Part shown: positions 34,517 through 42,871 of the stretch, in pieces
Numbering within the stretch: the stretch's first letter is position 1
How the letters are laid out: each line of letters begins with the position of its first letter
NCBI RefSeq assembly: GCF_902859805.1
Contig: NZ_CADIKC010000021.1
Coordinates: 1 to 64,000, forward strand
Reading direction: 5' to 3'
From: Paraburkholderia sediminicola
GTDB taxonomy: Bacteria > Pseudomonadota > Gammaproteobacteria > Burkholderiales > Burkholderiaceae
Length of the DNA stretch: 64,000 bases
Notes under the pieces: model-generated
Told to the model about the DNA's origin: nothing
The model's input: the letters and a program-made list of their open reading frames with translations, nothing else
Database searches by the model: none
Made by a program: the position numbers and the translations under genes

Positions 34517-34563
34517 GCTTTAGCGCTGCATGCAGCGCTAAAGCCGTTGCGCAACGCGGCTTT
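34517..34563 (+). other. 28-bp perfect palindrome overlapping a second hairpin
   Basis: GCTTTAGCGCTGCA is followed immediately by its own reverse complement (34517-34544). The last bases, AAAGC, are also the 5' arm of a second hairpin, AAAGCCG/CGGCTTT (34541-34563). The two structures cannot form fully together. They lie 30 bases after the response-regulator stop and 174 bases before the RND pump start. They could be a terminator, an attenuator-like switch or a dyad operator. Confidence 0.6.
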
Positions 34564-34736
34564 CAACGCAATCGCGCGCACCCTCCAGGCTTCCTAAAAC
34601 TAGTTTCATCTGTTTAGTCCGCGACTGTTAGGACCCGCTCTCCAGAATGCCGTTACCGAGCCGCGCCATTGGTGCGCGCCTTAACCGCCACCCGCCCGCG
34701 CAGATTCAATCGCGCCTCTGAACGGAGCAGCCTTCG

Positions 34737-37700
34737 ATGTTAAAAATAGTCCGGTTAGCTTTGACCCGGCCCTACACGTTCATCGTGCTTGCGATGCTGA
34801 TTCTGTTGATCGGCCCGCTTGCCGCGTTGCACACGCCAACGGATATCTTTCCCGACATCCGCATTCCCGTGATCAGCGTGGTCTGGAACTACGCCGGCCT
34901 GCAACCGGACGACATGTCCGGACGCGTCGTCACCTACTACGAACGCACGCTCGGCACGACCGTCAACGACATCGAGCATATCGAGTCACAATCGTTTCGC
35001 GGCTACGGCATCGTCAAGATCTTCTTTCAGCCAACCGTGGATATCCGCACCGCCACGGCCCAGGTGACCTCGGTCTCGCAAACCGTGCTCAAGCAGATGC
35101 CGCCGGGCACCACGCCGCCGCAGATTCTCAACTACAACGCATCCACGGTGCCGGTGCTGCAGCTTGCGCTGACCAGCAACACACTCGACGAACAGAAACT
35201 CGCCGACTACGCGACCAACTTTATTCGCCCACAATTGCTGAGCGTGCCAGGCGTGGCAATTCCGACGCCGTACGGTGGTAAAACCCGCGAAGTGCAGATC
35301 GATCTCGATCCGCAAGCCTTGCAGGCGAAAAAACTTTCGGCCAACGACGTCGCCACCGCACTTGCCCAGCAAAATCAGATCATTCCGGCGGGCACCGAAA
35401 AGATCGGCCGTTTCGAATACAACATCAAGCTGAATAACAGCCCGCTCGCGCTCGACGAACTGAACGCGCTGCCGATCAAAACGGTGGACGGCGCCACGAT
35501 CTATATCCGCGATGTGGCTCACGTGCGCGACGGCTATCCGCCGCAAGGCAATGTTGTGCGCGTGGACGGTCATCGTGCGGTGCTGATGAGTATTCTGAAG
35601 AACGGTTCCGCGTCGACGCTCGACATCATCTCCGGCGTCAAGGCGCAACTGCCGCGCATCGAGGCGACGCTGCCGCCCGGACTGAAGCTCGTGACGATGG
35701 GCGATCAATCGACCTTCGTGAAAGGCGCGGTGAGTGGCGTGGCGCGTGAAGGCGTGATCGCCGCCGCGCTCACTTCACTGATGATTCTGCTGTTCCTCGG
35801 CAGCTGGCGCTCGACGCTGATCATCGCGGCGTCGATTCCGCTTGCGGTGCTGGCTGCGATTGCGGGCCTGGCCGCCATGGGCGAAACGCTCAACGTGATG
35901 ACGCTCGGCGGTCTCGCGCTCGCGGTGGGGATTCTGGTCGACGACGCCACCGTCACGATCGAAAACATCAACTGGCATCTCGAACAGGGCAAGGACGTAC
36001 GCAGTGCGATCATGGACGGCGCCGCGCAAATCGTTGCCCCCGCGTTCGTTTCGCTGCTTTGCATCTGCATCGTGTTTGTACCGATGCTGCTGCTCGACGG
36101 CATTGCGCGTTTCCTGTTCGTGCCGATGGCCGAAGCGGTGATCTTCGCGATGATCGCATCGTTCATCCTCTCGCGGACCTTCGTGCCGATGCTCGCGCAA
36201 TACCTGTTGCGTCCGCATGCATCGGGCGGTCACGCCTCCGGCGAACTGGCCGCGGTGATGGACACGCATGGCGGCCACGCGCATCCGGCGCCATCGCGCA
36301 ATCCACTGGTGCGCTTTCAACGCGGCTTCGAGCATCGTTTTGAGCGCGTGCGCAGCGTGTACCGGATCGTACTCGGCCTCGCGCTCACACATCGCAAGCG
36401 TTTTGTCGCGGGCTTCCTGATCGTCGTGGGTGCGTCGTTCCTGCTTGTGCCATGGCTCGGACGCAATTTCTTCCCCAATATCGACTCCGGCGAAATTGCG
36501 ATCCACGTGCGCGCGCCGATCGGCACACGGACAGAAGATACCGCCGCGCAGTTCGATCTGATCGAGAACGCGGTGCGCCGCGCAATTCCACCCGACCAGC
36601 TGCGCAGTATCGTCGACAACATCGGCCTGCCCAATAGCGGCATCAACCTGACCTATAACAACAGCGGCACGATCGGACCGCAAGACGGTGACATTCTGAT
36701 CTCACTGAACGAGAACCACACCCCCACCGCCGGCTTCGTGCGCACACTTCGTGAAACGCTGCCGCGCCAGTTTCCCGGGACGACCTTCGCGTTCCTGCCG
36801 GCCGATATCGTCAGTCAGATTCTGAATTTCGGCGCGCCCGCGCCAATCGATTTGCAGGTGGCGGGGCCGAATCAGGCGGCCAATCATCGTTACGCCAGCG
36901 AAGTGATGCGGCGCATGCGCATGATTCCCGGCATTGCCGATACGCGCATCCAGCAGGCGTCGACGTATCCGCAGTTCACCGTCTCGGTAGACCGCTCGCG
37001 CGCCGATCAACTCGGCATTACCGAACAGGATGTGACTAATTCCGTGGTGGCGAGCCTGTCCGGCACAAGCCAGGTTTCGCCGACGTATTGGCTGAATCCG
37101 AAGAACGGCGTGTCGTATCCGATCGTTGCGCAGACCCCGCAATACCGCATGACGTCCCTGTCGAATCTGAACAACTTGCCTGTGACCGGCAAGAACGGTC
37201 AGGCGCAGATTCTCGGCGGCATTGCGACCATTTCGCGCGGCGTCGGCAATGCGGTGGTGTCGCACTACAACATCGAGCCGCTCTACGACGTGTTCGCGAC
37301 CACTCAAGGCCAGGATCTCGGCGCCGTCGCGGCGAAGATCCAGAACATCATCCATGCAACCGCAAAAGATGTGCCGAAGGGTTCGATCGTCACGCTGCGC
37401 GGCCAGGTGCAGACAATGAACAGTGCGTTCCTCGGTTTGTCGCTCGGTCTGGTCGGCGCGATTCTGCTGATCTATCTGCTGATCGTCGTGAACTTCCATT
37501 CGTGGAGCGACGCGTTCGTGATCGTCACGGCGTTGCCCGCGGCGCTAGCCGGCATCGTATGGATGCTGTTCACCACGCATACGCCGCTCTCGGTGCCAGC
37601 GCTGACCGGTGCGATTCTCTGCATGGGCGTCGCGACGGCCAACAGCATTCTGGTGGTGAGCTTCGCCCGCGAACGGCTGGCGGTGACCGGCAATGCACTG

Positions 37701-38018
37701 GTCGCGGCGATGGAGGCCGGCTTCACGCGCTTTCGCCCGGTGTTGATGACGGCGCTCGCGATGATCATCGGCATGGCGCCGATGGCGCTCGGCCTCGGCG
37801 ACGGCGGAGAGCAGAACGCGCCGCTCGGCCGCGCCGTGATCGGCGGCCTGATTTGCGCGACTTTCGCCACGCTGCTGTTCGTACCGGTCGTGTTCAGCCT
37901 CGTGCATCGGCGCGACGCCGCGGGTCACAGTCCATCGCACGGCCCGTCGCGCAGCTCATCCAACGACCCCTCGCACGATCACTCATCATCCGAACCCGGA
38001 GTCCATCATGTCCACTGA
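34737..38018 (+). CDS. RND-family efflux pump inner-membrane transporter
   Basis: 1093 residues, AcrB-like trimeric proton antiporter with 12 membrane helices and two large periplasmic loops. TM4 carries the proton-relay pair in LAVGILVDDATVTIEN, pointing to drug/organic-compound (HAE) rather than heavy-metal (HME) pumps. Unusual features are His-rich stretches in the central cytoplasmic loop (HASGGHASGE, THGGHAHPAP) and a His/Ser-rich tail (HSPSHGPS ... HHVH). GGAGCAG precedes the ATG. The adaptor gene overlaps the 3' end by 11 bp. Substrates are unknown. Confidence 0.92.
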   Translation: MLKIVRLALTRPYTFIVLAMLILLIGPLAALHTPTDIFPDIRIPVISVVWNYAGLQPDDMSGRVVTYYERTLGTTVNDIEHIESQSFRGYGIVKIFFQPTVDIRTATAQVTSVSQTVLKQMPPGTTPPQILNYNASTVPVLQLALTSNTLDEQKLADYATNFIRPQLLSVPGVAIPTPYGGKTREVQIDLDPQALQAKKLSANDVATALAQQNQIIPAGTEKIGRFEYNIKLNNSPLALDELNALPIKTVDGATIYIRDVAHVRDGYPPQGNVVRVDGHRAVLMSILKNGSASTLDIISGVKAQLPRIEATLPPGLKLVTMGDQSTFVKGAVSGVAREGVIAAALTSLMILLFLGSWRSTLIIAASIPLAVLAAIAGLAAMGETLNVMTLGGLALAVGILVDDATVTIENINWHLEQGKDVRSAIMDGAAQIVAPAFVSLLCICIVFVPMLLLDGIARFLFVPMAEAVIFAMIASFILSRTFVPMLAQYLLRPHASGGHASGELAAVMDTHGGHAHPAPSRNPLVRFQRGFEHRFERVRSVYRIVLGLALTHRKRFVAGFLIVVGASFLLVPWLGRNFFPNIDSGEIAIHVRAPIGTRTEDTAAQFDLIENAVRRAIPPDQLRSIVDNIGLPNSGINLTYNNSGTIGPQDGDILISLNENHTPTAGFVRTLRETLPRQFPGTTFAFLPADIVSQILNFGAPAPIDLQVAGPNQAANHRYASEVMRRMRMIPGIADTRIQQASTYPQFTVSVDRSRADQLGITEQDVTNSVVASLSGTSQVSPTYWLNPKNGVSYPIVAQTPQYRMTSLSNLNNLPVTGKNGQAQILGGIATISRGVGNAVVSHYNIEPLYDVFATTQGQDLGAVAAKIQNIIHATAKDVPKGSIVTLRGQVQTMNSAFLGLSLGLVGAILLIYLLIVVNFHSWSDAFVIVTALPAALAGIVWMLFTTHTPLSVPALTGAILCMGVATANSILVVSFARERLAVTGNALVAAMEAGFTRFRPVLMTALAMIIGMAPMALGLGDGGEQNAPLGRAVIGGLICATFATLLFVPVVFSLVHRRDAAGHSPSHGPSRSSSNDPSHDHSSSEPGVHHVH

Positions 38019-39222
38019 GATCGAGATCAATTCGCCGAAGCGGCTGCGTCATCTGAAGCTGGTCGGCGTCGTCGCGCTGCTGGCGGCAGCGGGCATCGTG
38101 ACGAGCGGCATTGCCAGCCGCGTGCATGCGAAACAGGAACTCACCACCTGGTCTGCCCAGCAAGCGGTGCCGACGGTGGTTGCGTACGCACCCAAACACG
38201 ACCTCGATGCGCAGGCGCTGGTGTTGCCCGGGCGACTGTCCGCCTTCGTCAACGCGCCGATTTACGCGCGCGTGTCGGGGTATCTGCATGCGTGGTACGC
38301 CGACATCGGCACGCACGTCAAAGCCGGCCAGTTGCTTGGGGTGATCGATACACCCGACCTCGATCAGCAATTGCAGCAGGCTCGCGCCGACTTACAGAAC
38401 TCGGTGGCTAATGAAAAACTCGCTGCCTCCACAGCAACCCGCTGGACGAAGATGCTGCAGCAGGACTCAGTCTCGCAGCAGGATGCTGACGAAAAGACCA
38501 GCGATCTTGTTGCCAAGCAGGCAACGGTAGCGGCGGCGCAAGCCAACGTGCGGCGTCTCGAAGCGCTCGAATCGTTCAAGCGTATCACCGCCCCGTTCGA
38601 CGGCATCGTCACCGCGCGCACCACCGATATCGGCGCGCTTATCAATGCCGGCGGCGGCAACGGGCCCGAGCTGTTCTCTGTGTCGGACGCCCATCAATTG
38701 CGCGTTTACGTGAGCGTGCCGCAGGACGAAGCGGCCGCCATCAAACCCGGCATGACCGCCACGCTCACCGTGCCCGAACGCCCCGGCGTGAAATTCAACG
38801 CCAAACTCGTCGATACCGACGATGCGATCACGCCCTCCTCCGGCACGTTGCTGGTGCAACTCGCGGTCGACAATCAAAACGGTTTGCTGATTCCCGGCGA
38901 ATACACCGAGGTACATTTCGCGCTGCCGACCAATTCGCATGCCTTGTCGATTCCGGCCAGCTCGCTCATCTTCCGGCAGAACGGTTTGCAGGTCGCGGTC
39001 GTCGGCAATGACAACCGTGCGGTTCTCAAATCGGTGTCGATCGCCACCGATCTCGGCACGCACGTCGAGATCGCCTCAGGCCTCAATCCTACCGACCGTG
39101 TCATCGACAATCCGCCCGACTCACTCGCCTCAGGCGATGAAGTGCGGCTCGCGGGCAATCCGGCCGGCACGACGGACACATCGCTCGCGGCACGCCGGCC
39201 GGCGGAGAGCGCTCATGGATAA
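38008..39222 (+). CDS. RND efflux periplasmic adaptor (membrane-fusion protein)
   Basis: 404 residues. An N-terminal membrane anchor (about 18-38) is followed by a lipoyl/hairpin region with a coiled coil (DTPDLDQQLQQARADLQ to AAQANVRRLEALESF, about residues 110-190), then beta-barrel and membrane-proximal domains. RITAPFDGIVTARTTDIGALI is the typical second lipoyl half. It links the pump to the outer-membrane channel. Its start lies inside the pump gene and its stop overlaps the channel gene by 8 bp. Confidence 0.92.
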   Translation: MSTEIEINSPKRLRHLKLVGVVALLAAAGIVTSGIASRVHAKQELTTWSAQQAVPTVVAYAPKHDLDAQALVLPGRLSAFVNAPIYARVSGYLHAWYADIGTHVKAGQLLGVIDTPDLDQQLQQARADLQNSVANEKLAASTATRWTKMLQQDSVSQQDADEKTSDLVAKQATVAAAQANVRRLEALESFKRITAPFDGIVTARTTDIGALINAGGGNGPELFSVSDAHQLRVYVSVPQDEAAAIKPGMTATLTVPERPGVKFNAKLVDTDDAITPSSGTLLVQLAVDNQNGLLIPGEYTEVHFALPTNSHALSIPASSLIFRQNGLQVAVVGNDNRAVLKSVSIATDLGTHVEIASGLNPTDRVIDNPPDSLASGDEVRLAGNPAGTTDTSLAARRPAESAHG

Positions 39223-40699
39223 ACGCCGCATGTGCATCGCGTTGGCAGCCATGGCGCTGATAAGCGGCTGCTCGTTCGCGCCGACCTACCAGGCGCCGGC
39301 CACCCGCATCCCAACGACGTTCAAGGAAGGGGGCGCGTGGCAGCTCGCCCGACCCGCCGACCGCGTGCCGCGCGACGCATGGTGGACGGTATATCGCGAT
39401 CCGGTGCTCGACCGTCTCGAAGTTCAGGTGGCCGCTGCCAATCCAGACGTTGCCGCGGCGATGGCGCGCCACGACGAAGCCACCGCCTACCTGTCGCAAG
39501 CACGCTCGGGCTTGTTTCCGACCATCGGCGCCGAAGCGTCGGTCGAACGCCAAAGGCAGTCGGATAACCGCCCGCTGCGTGGCGCGGATCAGCCCGCGGT
39601 GTACGGCACGAATACGGTCGACGTCGGCATCGGCTATGACCTCGACCTGTGGGGCAAGATCCGCAACGAGGTATCGGCGGGCCGCTCGGCGATGCAGGCG
39701 AGCGAGGCCGATCTCGAGTCCGTACGTTTGAGCTTGCAGGCGAATCTGGCAAGCGCGTACTTCAATCTGCGCGGACTGGACGAACAGCAGCAACTGCTCA
39801 ACGATACGATCGACACCTACCAGCACGCGCTCAAGCTCACGCTAAGCCGTCACGCGGGCGGCATTGCATCCGACCTCGACGTCTCTCGCGCGCAGACGCA
39901 GCTCGATACCGCACGCGCTTCCGCCGACGACATCGCCGCACGCCGCGCGCTGTACGAGCACGCAATCGCCAGCCTGACCGGCGCGCCCGCTTCGGATTTC
40001 GCACTCGCGCCGGAGATCGAAACGGCGTACCTGCCGTCGATTCCAACCGGCGTGCCCGCGGCGCTGCTACAACGACGCCCCGATATCGCTGCCGCAGAGC
40101 GGCGTGTCGCCGAGGCCAATGCGCAAATCGGCGTGGCCAAAGCCGCATTCTTCCCGGACATTTCGCTCGGACTCGACGGTGGTTATCAAAGCGACACGCT
40201 TTCGCCGTGGCTGATGGCGCCGAACGAAATCTGGTCGGTCGGACCGAGCCTCGTGCTCACGCTATTCGACGGCGGCCGCCGTGAGGCGATCACGCAACAG
40301 GCGCGCGCCAAACTCGCCGAGAACGGCGCGAAGTACAAGGCCACTGTGCTGCTCGCCTTCCAGCAGGTCGAAGACAACCTCGCGCAATTGCATCATCTCG
40401 GCGACGAAGCCACGCAGCAGAACGAGGCGCTGGTTGCTGCGCAACGCACTTTGACACTTTCGATGTCGCGCTATCGCGACGGCGTTGTCAGCTATCTGGA
40501 TGTCGTGACCGCACAGACCACCGAACTCACTACCCAGATCGATGCATTGAACCTCAATACGCGGCGTCTGCTGGCCTCGGTGGGGTTGATTGAGGCCCTG
40601 GGCGGAGGTTGGTCGGCGGACGGCGCTACGGGCTCGCCTGCCGTTCAGGCAGTCAGTGCACAAGCGGTGCATCCGAAGGTGCTCGCGTCCGCTGATTGA
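39215..40699 (+). CDS. Outer-membrane efflux lipoprotein (NodT/OprM-like)
   Basis: 494 residues with a lipoprotein signal (ALISGC, acylated Cys at about 20) and the NodT family segments FAPTYQAP, WWTVYRDPVLDRL, GYDLDLWGKIRNEV and SLVLTLFDGGRREA. It forms the trimeric TolC-like channel of the tripartite pump. It overlaps the adaptor gene by 8 bp and is followed by a strong terminator at 40746. Confidence 0.93.
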   Translation: MDKRRMCIALAAMALISGCSFAPTYQAPATRIPTTFKEGGAWQLARPADRVPRDAWWTVYRDPVLDRLEVQVAAANPDVAAAMARHDEATAYLSQARSGLFPTIGAEASVERQRQSDNRPLRGADQPAVYGTNTVDVGIGYDLDLWGKIRNEVSAGRSAMQASEADLESVRLSLQANLASAYFNLRGLDEQQQLLNDTIDTYQHALKLTLSRHAGGIASDLDVSRAQTQLDTARASADDIAARRALYEHAIASLTGAPASDFALAPEIETAYLPSIPTGVPAALLQRRPDIAAAERRVAEANAQIGVAKAAFFPDISLGLDGGYQSDTLSPWLMAPNEIWSVGPSLVLTLFDGGRREAITQQARAKLAENGAKYKATVLLAFQQVEDNLAQLHHLGDEATQQNEALVAAQRTLTLSMSRYRDGVVSYLDVVTAQTTELTTQIDALNLNTRRLLASVGLIEALGGGWSADGATGSPAVQAVSAQAVHPKVLASAD

Positions 40700-40745
40700 A
40701 ACTGCGGGTTGAATCAGTCAGTTGAGTCCACCAATGCCGTTAAAA

Positions 40746-40776
40746 AAACGTCGCCGGTTCTTCACCGGCGACGTTT
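40746..40776. terminator. Bidirectional terminator between the RND operon and a porin
   Basis: AAACGTCGCCGGT and ACCGGCGACGTTT form a perfect 13-bp stem with a 5-base loop. On the minus strand a TTTTTTTA run follows, so it serves the porin gene well; on the plus strand only TTT is available for the efflux operon. Confidence 0.9.
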
Positions 40777-40822
40777 GCCATCCAAACATACTTACGACAC
40801 CCTTTCGGCGCGCATGCCGCGC

Positions 40823-42001
40823 TCAGAATTTATGCCGTATCCCCATGGCCACCACCGCCTGTCGATCGCTTGACGAAGCCGCCAGCGAATAGATCGACGC
40901 ATTGCCAAGCACCGCAATACCGTCCGCTCCCGACACATGCTGATAGACGCCTTCCAGATACAGATCGGTTCGGCGTGACAACGCGTAGTCCGCCTGCAGC
41001 ATGAACTGATTCCACTTCGGTGCGACGCTCCTGCCGTCGTCACTGAAATGTCCATCCGTGAACGTGTACGAACCACCGAGCGAGAATGTCGGCGTGATGG
41101 CATAGCGCGCATTCAGTTCGTAGTTATTGAAAGTCAGCATATCGCCGTTGAGCGTGGAATACGCGCCGCCCTGCGTGATCTGATGCGGGTCGTCCAGCAT
41201 GGTCCGCGTGAAGACGAGACCGACGCTCGCCGCGCCGAACGTATAGCGCCCAGCCGCGCCGAGGATGCGCTGGCGTGCGCCGGTGAAGGTCGCGTCGCCA
41301 TCGCTGCTGCTCACCGCGCCGCCAGTGTTGGCGGGTTGATTGACGCCGCCCGGCTGGTTCACCTGGAGATACGCGAGCGCCAGATTGAACGGACCGCCCG
41401 CCCATTGCGCGCCGAGGCTATAGGCGTTGTTGTTGCTGAAGCCACCGGCCGCATTGCTGAACGCGTAGGCGCCGCCGACTGTGAAGCCGTCATAGGTCGC
41501 GCTGCGGAATTTCAGCGCGTTGTTCATGCGCAGATCGTTGTTGAGATTGTCGTTATCGAACGGATGGTCGGCGATATTGCCGCCGAAGCCCGAACCCGTC
41601 GCCGAAAGCGGCGCGACGAAATCGACCAGGAAGTCGTATTGCCGCCCCATGGTTACCGTACCCCACTGCTTGCTCGCGATGCCGACCCATGCCTGCCGGC
41701 CGAATTCATCGCCACCGTTGGAGAATTTGCCGCTGTCGATATTAAAACCGTTCTCCAGATCGAAGACCGCGCTCAGGCCACCGCCCAGGTCCTCGTTACC
41801 GCGCAGGCCCCAGCGGTCGGTACTGATATTGCCGCTTTCCATCATCCAGTTGCTTTTGCCACCTGAAGCCGTTTTCTGATTGCTGATGTAGTCGATGCCG
41901 GTATCGAGTGTGCCGTAGAGCGTGACGCTGCTTTGTGCGTGCGCCGCCGCGCCGAAGGTGCCGGCTAGCGCGACGAGTGTGGTTGCCAATCCTTTGTTCA
42001 T
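40823..42001 (-). CDS. Gram-negative porin (third in window)
   Basis: 392 residues. The signal peptide MNKGLATTLVALAGTFGAAAHA ends before QSSVTLYGTLDTGID, and the protein ends GIRHKF. The extra length over the other porins comes from longer loops rich in Asn/Gly (about 200-260). The ATG at 42001 is chosen to give a proper signal sequence. Upstream, TTCATGA occurs twice 20 bp apart (42121, 42141), a candidate control site. Confidence 0.92.
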   Translation of the reverse strand: MNKGLATTLVALAGTFGAAAHAQSSVTLYGTLDTGIDYISNQKTASGGKSNWMMESGNISTDRWGLRGNEDLGGGLSAVFDLENGFNIDSGKFSNGGDEFGRQAWVGIASKQWGTVTMGRQYDFLVDFVAPLSATGSGFGGNIADHPFDNDNLNNDLRMNNALKFRSATYDGFTVGGAYAFSNAAGGFSNNNAYSLGAQWAGGPFNLALAYLQVNQPGGVNQPANTGGAVSSSDGDATFTGARQRILGAAGRYTFGAASVGLVFTRTMLDDPHQITQGGAYSTLNGDMLTFNNYELNARYAITPTFSLGGSYTFTDGHFSDDGRSVAPKWNQFMLQADYALSRRTDLYLEGVYQHVSGADGIAVLGNASIYSLAASSSDRQAVVAMGIRHKF

Positions 42002-42327
42002 GTTTGATTCCGGGTAAGAGGAGGCGCCGATCCGCGCAGTGACGGACCGATCCCGCACACCGTGCGGGTAGCCGCAATGTAGATTTGCGTGGTGACATAC
42101 CCGTGATCAAAACCGGTCGATTCATGAAACGTTTTTTATGTTCATGACATGCACGGGACAAGCCCCTGAATCATCGGATTGCCGGCGCTCCAGCGGATAA
42201 ATATCTTTTCATGCGTACACCACCGATCCGCTAACGCCAGGTCACTATCCTTCTTATCAACCGATCCACGAATGCATTGCGGTTCGCGCATCGGCTCCAT
42301 TCAATTTGATTTGTGAGGATTACGAAC

Positions 42328-42609
42328 ATGAAGTCTCTGACGCTCGCCATCGCTTTCATCGGTGCAACCGCAACGGCCTCCGCTTTCGCTCAATCGACCA
42401 CGACGCCCTCGCCGGCGCAACAGAGCGCCGCACCGGCTATGCAAGTAGCGGCGAACAGCACCGCCGCGGTCAACGCGGCTGGGTCGTGGGTGCCGCCTTA
42501 CGGTCAGGCGACCGGTGAGAAGACGCGTGCACAGGTTTATCAGGAGCTGGTGCATGCGGAGAAGGACGGACAGCTCGCCTATCTGAACTCGACGCTTTAC
42601 GCGCACTGA
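42328..42609 (+). CDS. DUF4148-type small secreted protein
   Basis: 93 residues with signal peptide MKSLTLAIAFIGATATASAFA-QS, an Ala/Ser/Thr-rich spacer and the C-terminal motif KTRAQVYQELVHAEKDGQL typical of DUF4148 proteins, which are abundant in Burkholderiaceae. GTGAGGA lies upstream of the ATG. Its role is unknown; the family is often linked to envelope stress and host or plant contact. It diverges from the porin at 40823-42001. Confidence 0.85.
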   Translation: MKSLTLAIAFIGATATASAFAQSTTTPSPAQQSAAPAMQVAANSTAAVNAAGSWVPPYGQATGEKTRAQVYQELVHAEKDGQLAYLNSTLYAH

Positions 42610-42655
42610 TATCTGTCACTAAACGCAACACGCTGTATTTCTCGCCCTGATATCA

Positions 42656-42814
42656 ATGACTCTTCGCACCGCGATCAAACGCACTGCCACGTTTGCCGTT
42701 GCCGCTGCTGCAGCCGGACTCCTGTTATCCGGATGCGCGACAACGTCGCCCTCAACAAGCGCCGACAACTGTGTCGGCCCACCGAGTTACTGCAATATCT
42801 ATTTTGGTTCGTGA
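42656..42814 (+). CDS. Small lipoprotein, 52 residues
   Basis: A short gene starting MTLRTAIKRTATFAVAAAAA, then the lipobox LLLSGC and a mature part of about 27 residues with two further Cys (DNCVGPPSYC) ending NIYFGS. The complete lipoprotein signal and the terminator directly after the stop (42817) support it. There is no strong ribosome site, and it lies 46 bp after the DUF4148 gene in the same direction. Function unknown; the Cys pair could form a disulfide. Confidence 0.7.
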   Translation: MTLRTAIKRTATFAVAAAAAGLLLSGCATTSPSTSADNCVGPPSYCNIYFGS

Positions 42815-42816
42815 AC

Positions 42817-42855
42817 AAAAAAAGCGCGCTACCCCTTCGGGCAGCGCGCTTTTTA
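42817..42855. terminator. Bidirectional terminator between the lipoprotein and a porin
   Basis: AAAAGCGCGCT/AGCGCGCTTTT with an inner CCC-TTC-GGG extension forms a long hairpin with A and T runs on both sides. It therefore works for the plus-strand lipoprotein and for the minus-strand porin ending at 42872. Confidence 0.9.
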
Positions 42856-42871
42856 AGCTGATGTTGATGCT

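Noticed and set aside
34737..38018. Heavy-metal (CzcA/CusA-type) pump, suggested by the His-rich segments
   Set aside because: TM4 has the LVDDA Asp pair of drug-type pumps rather than the metal-type pattern, and no metal-resistance genes accompany it.
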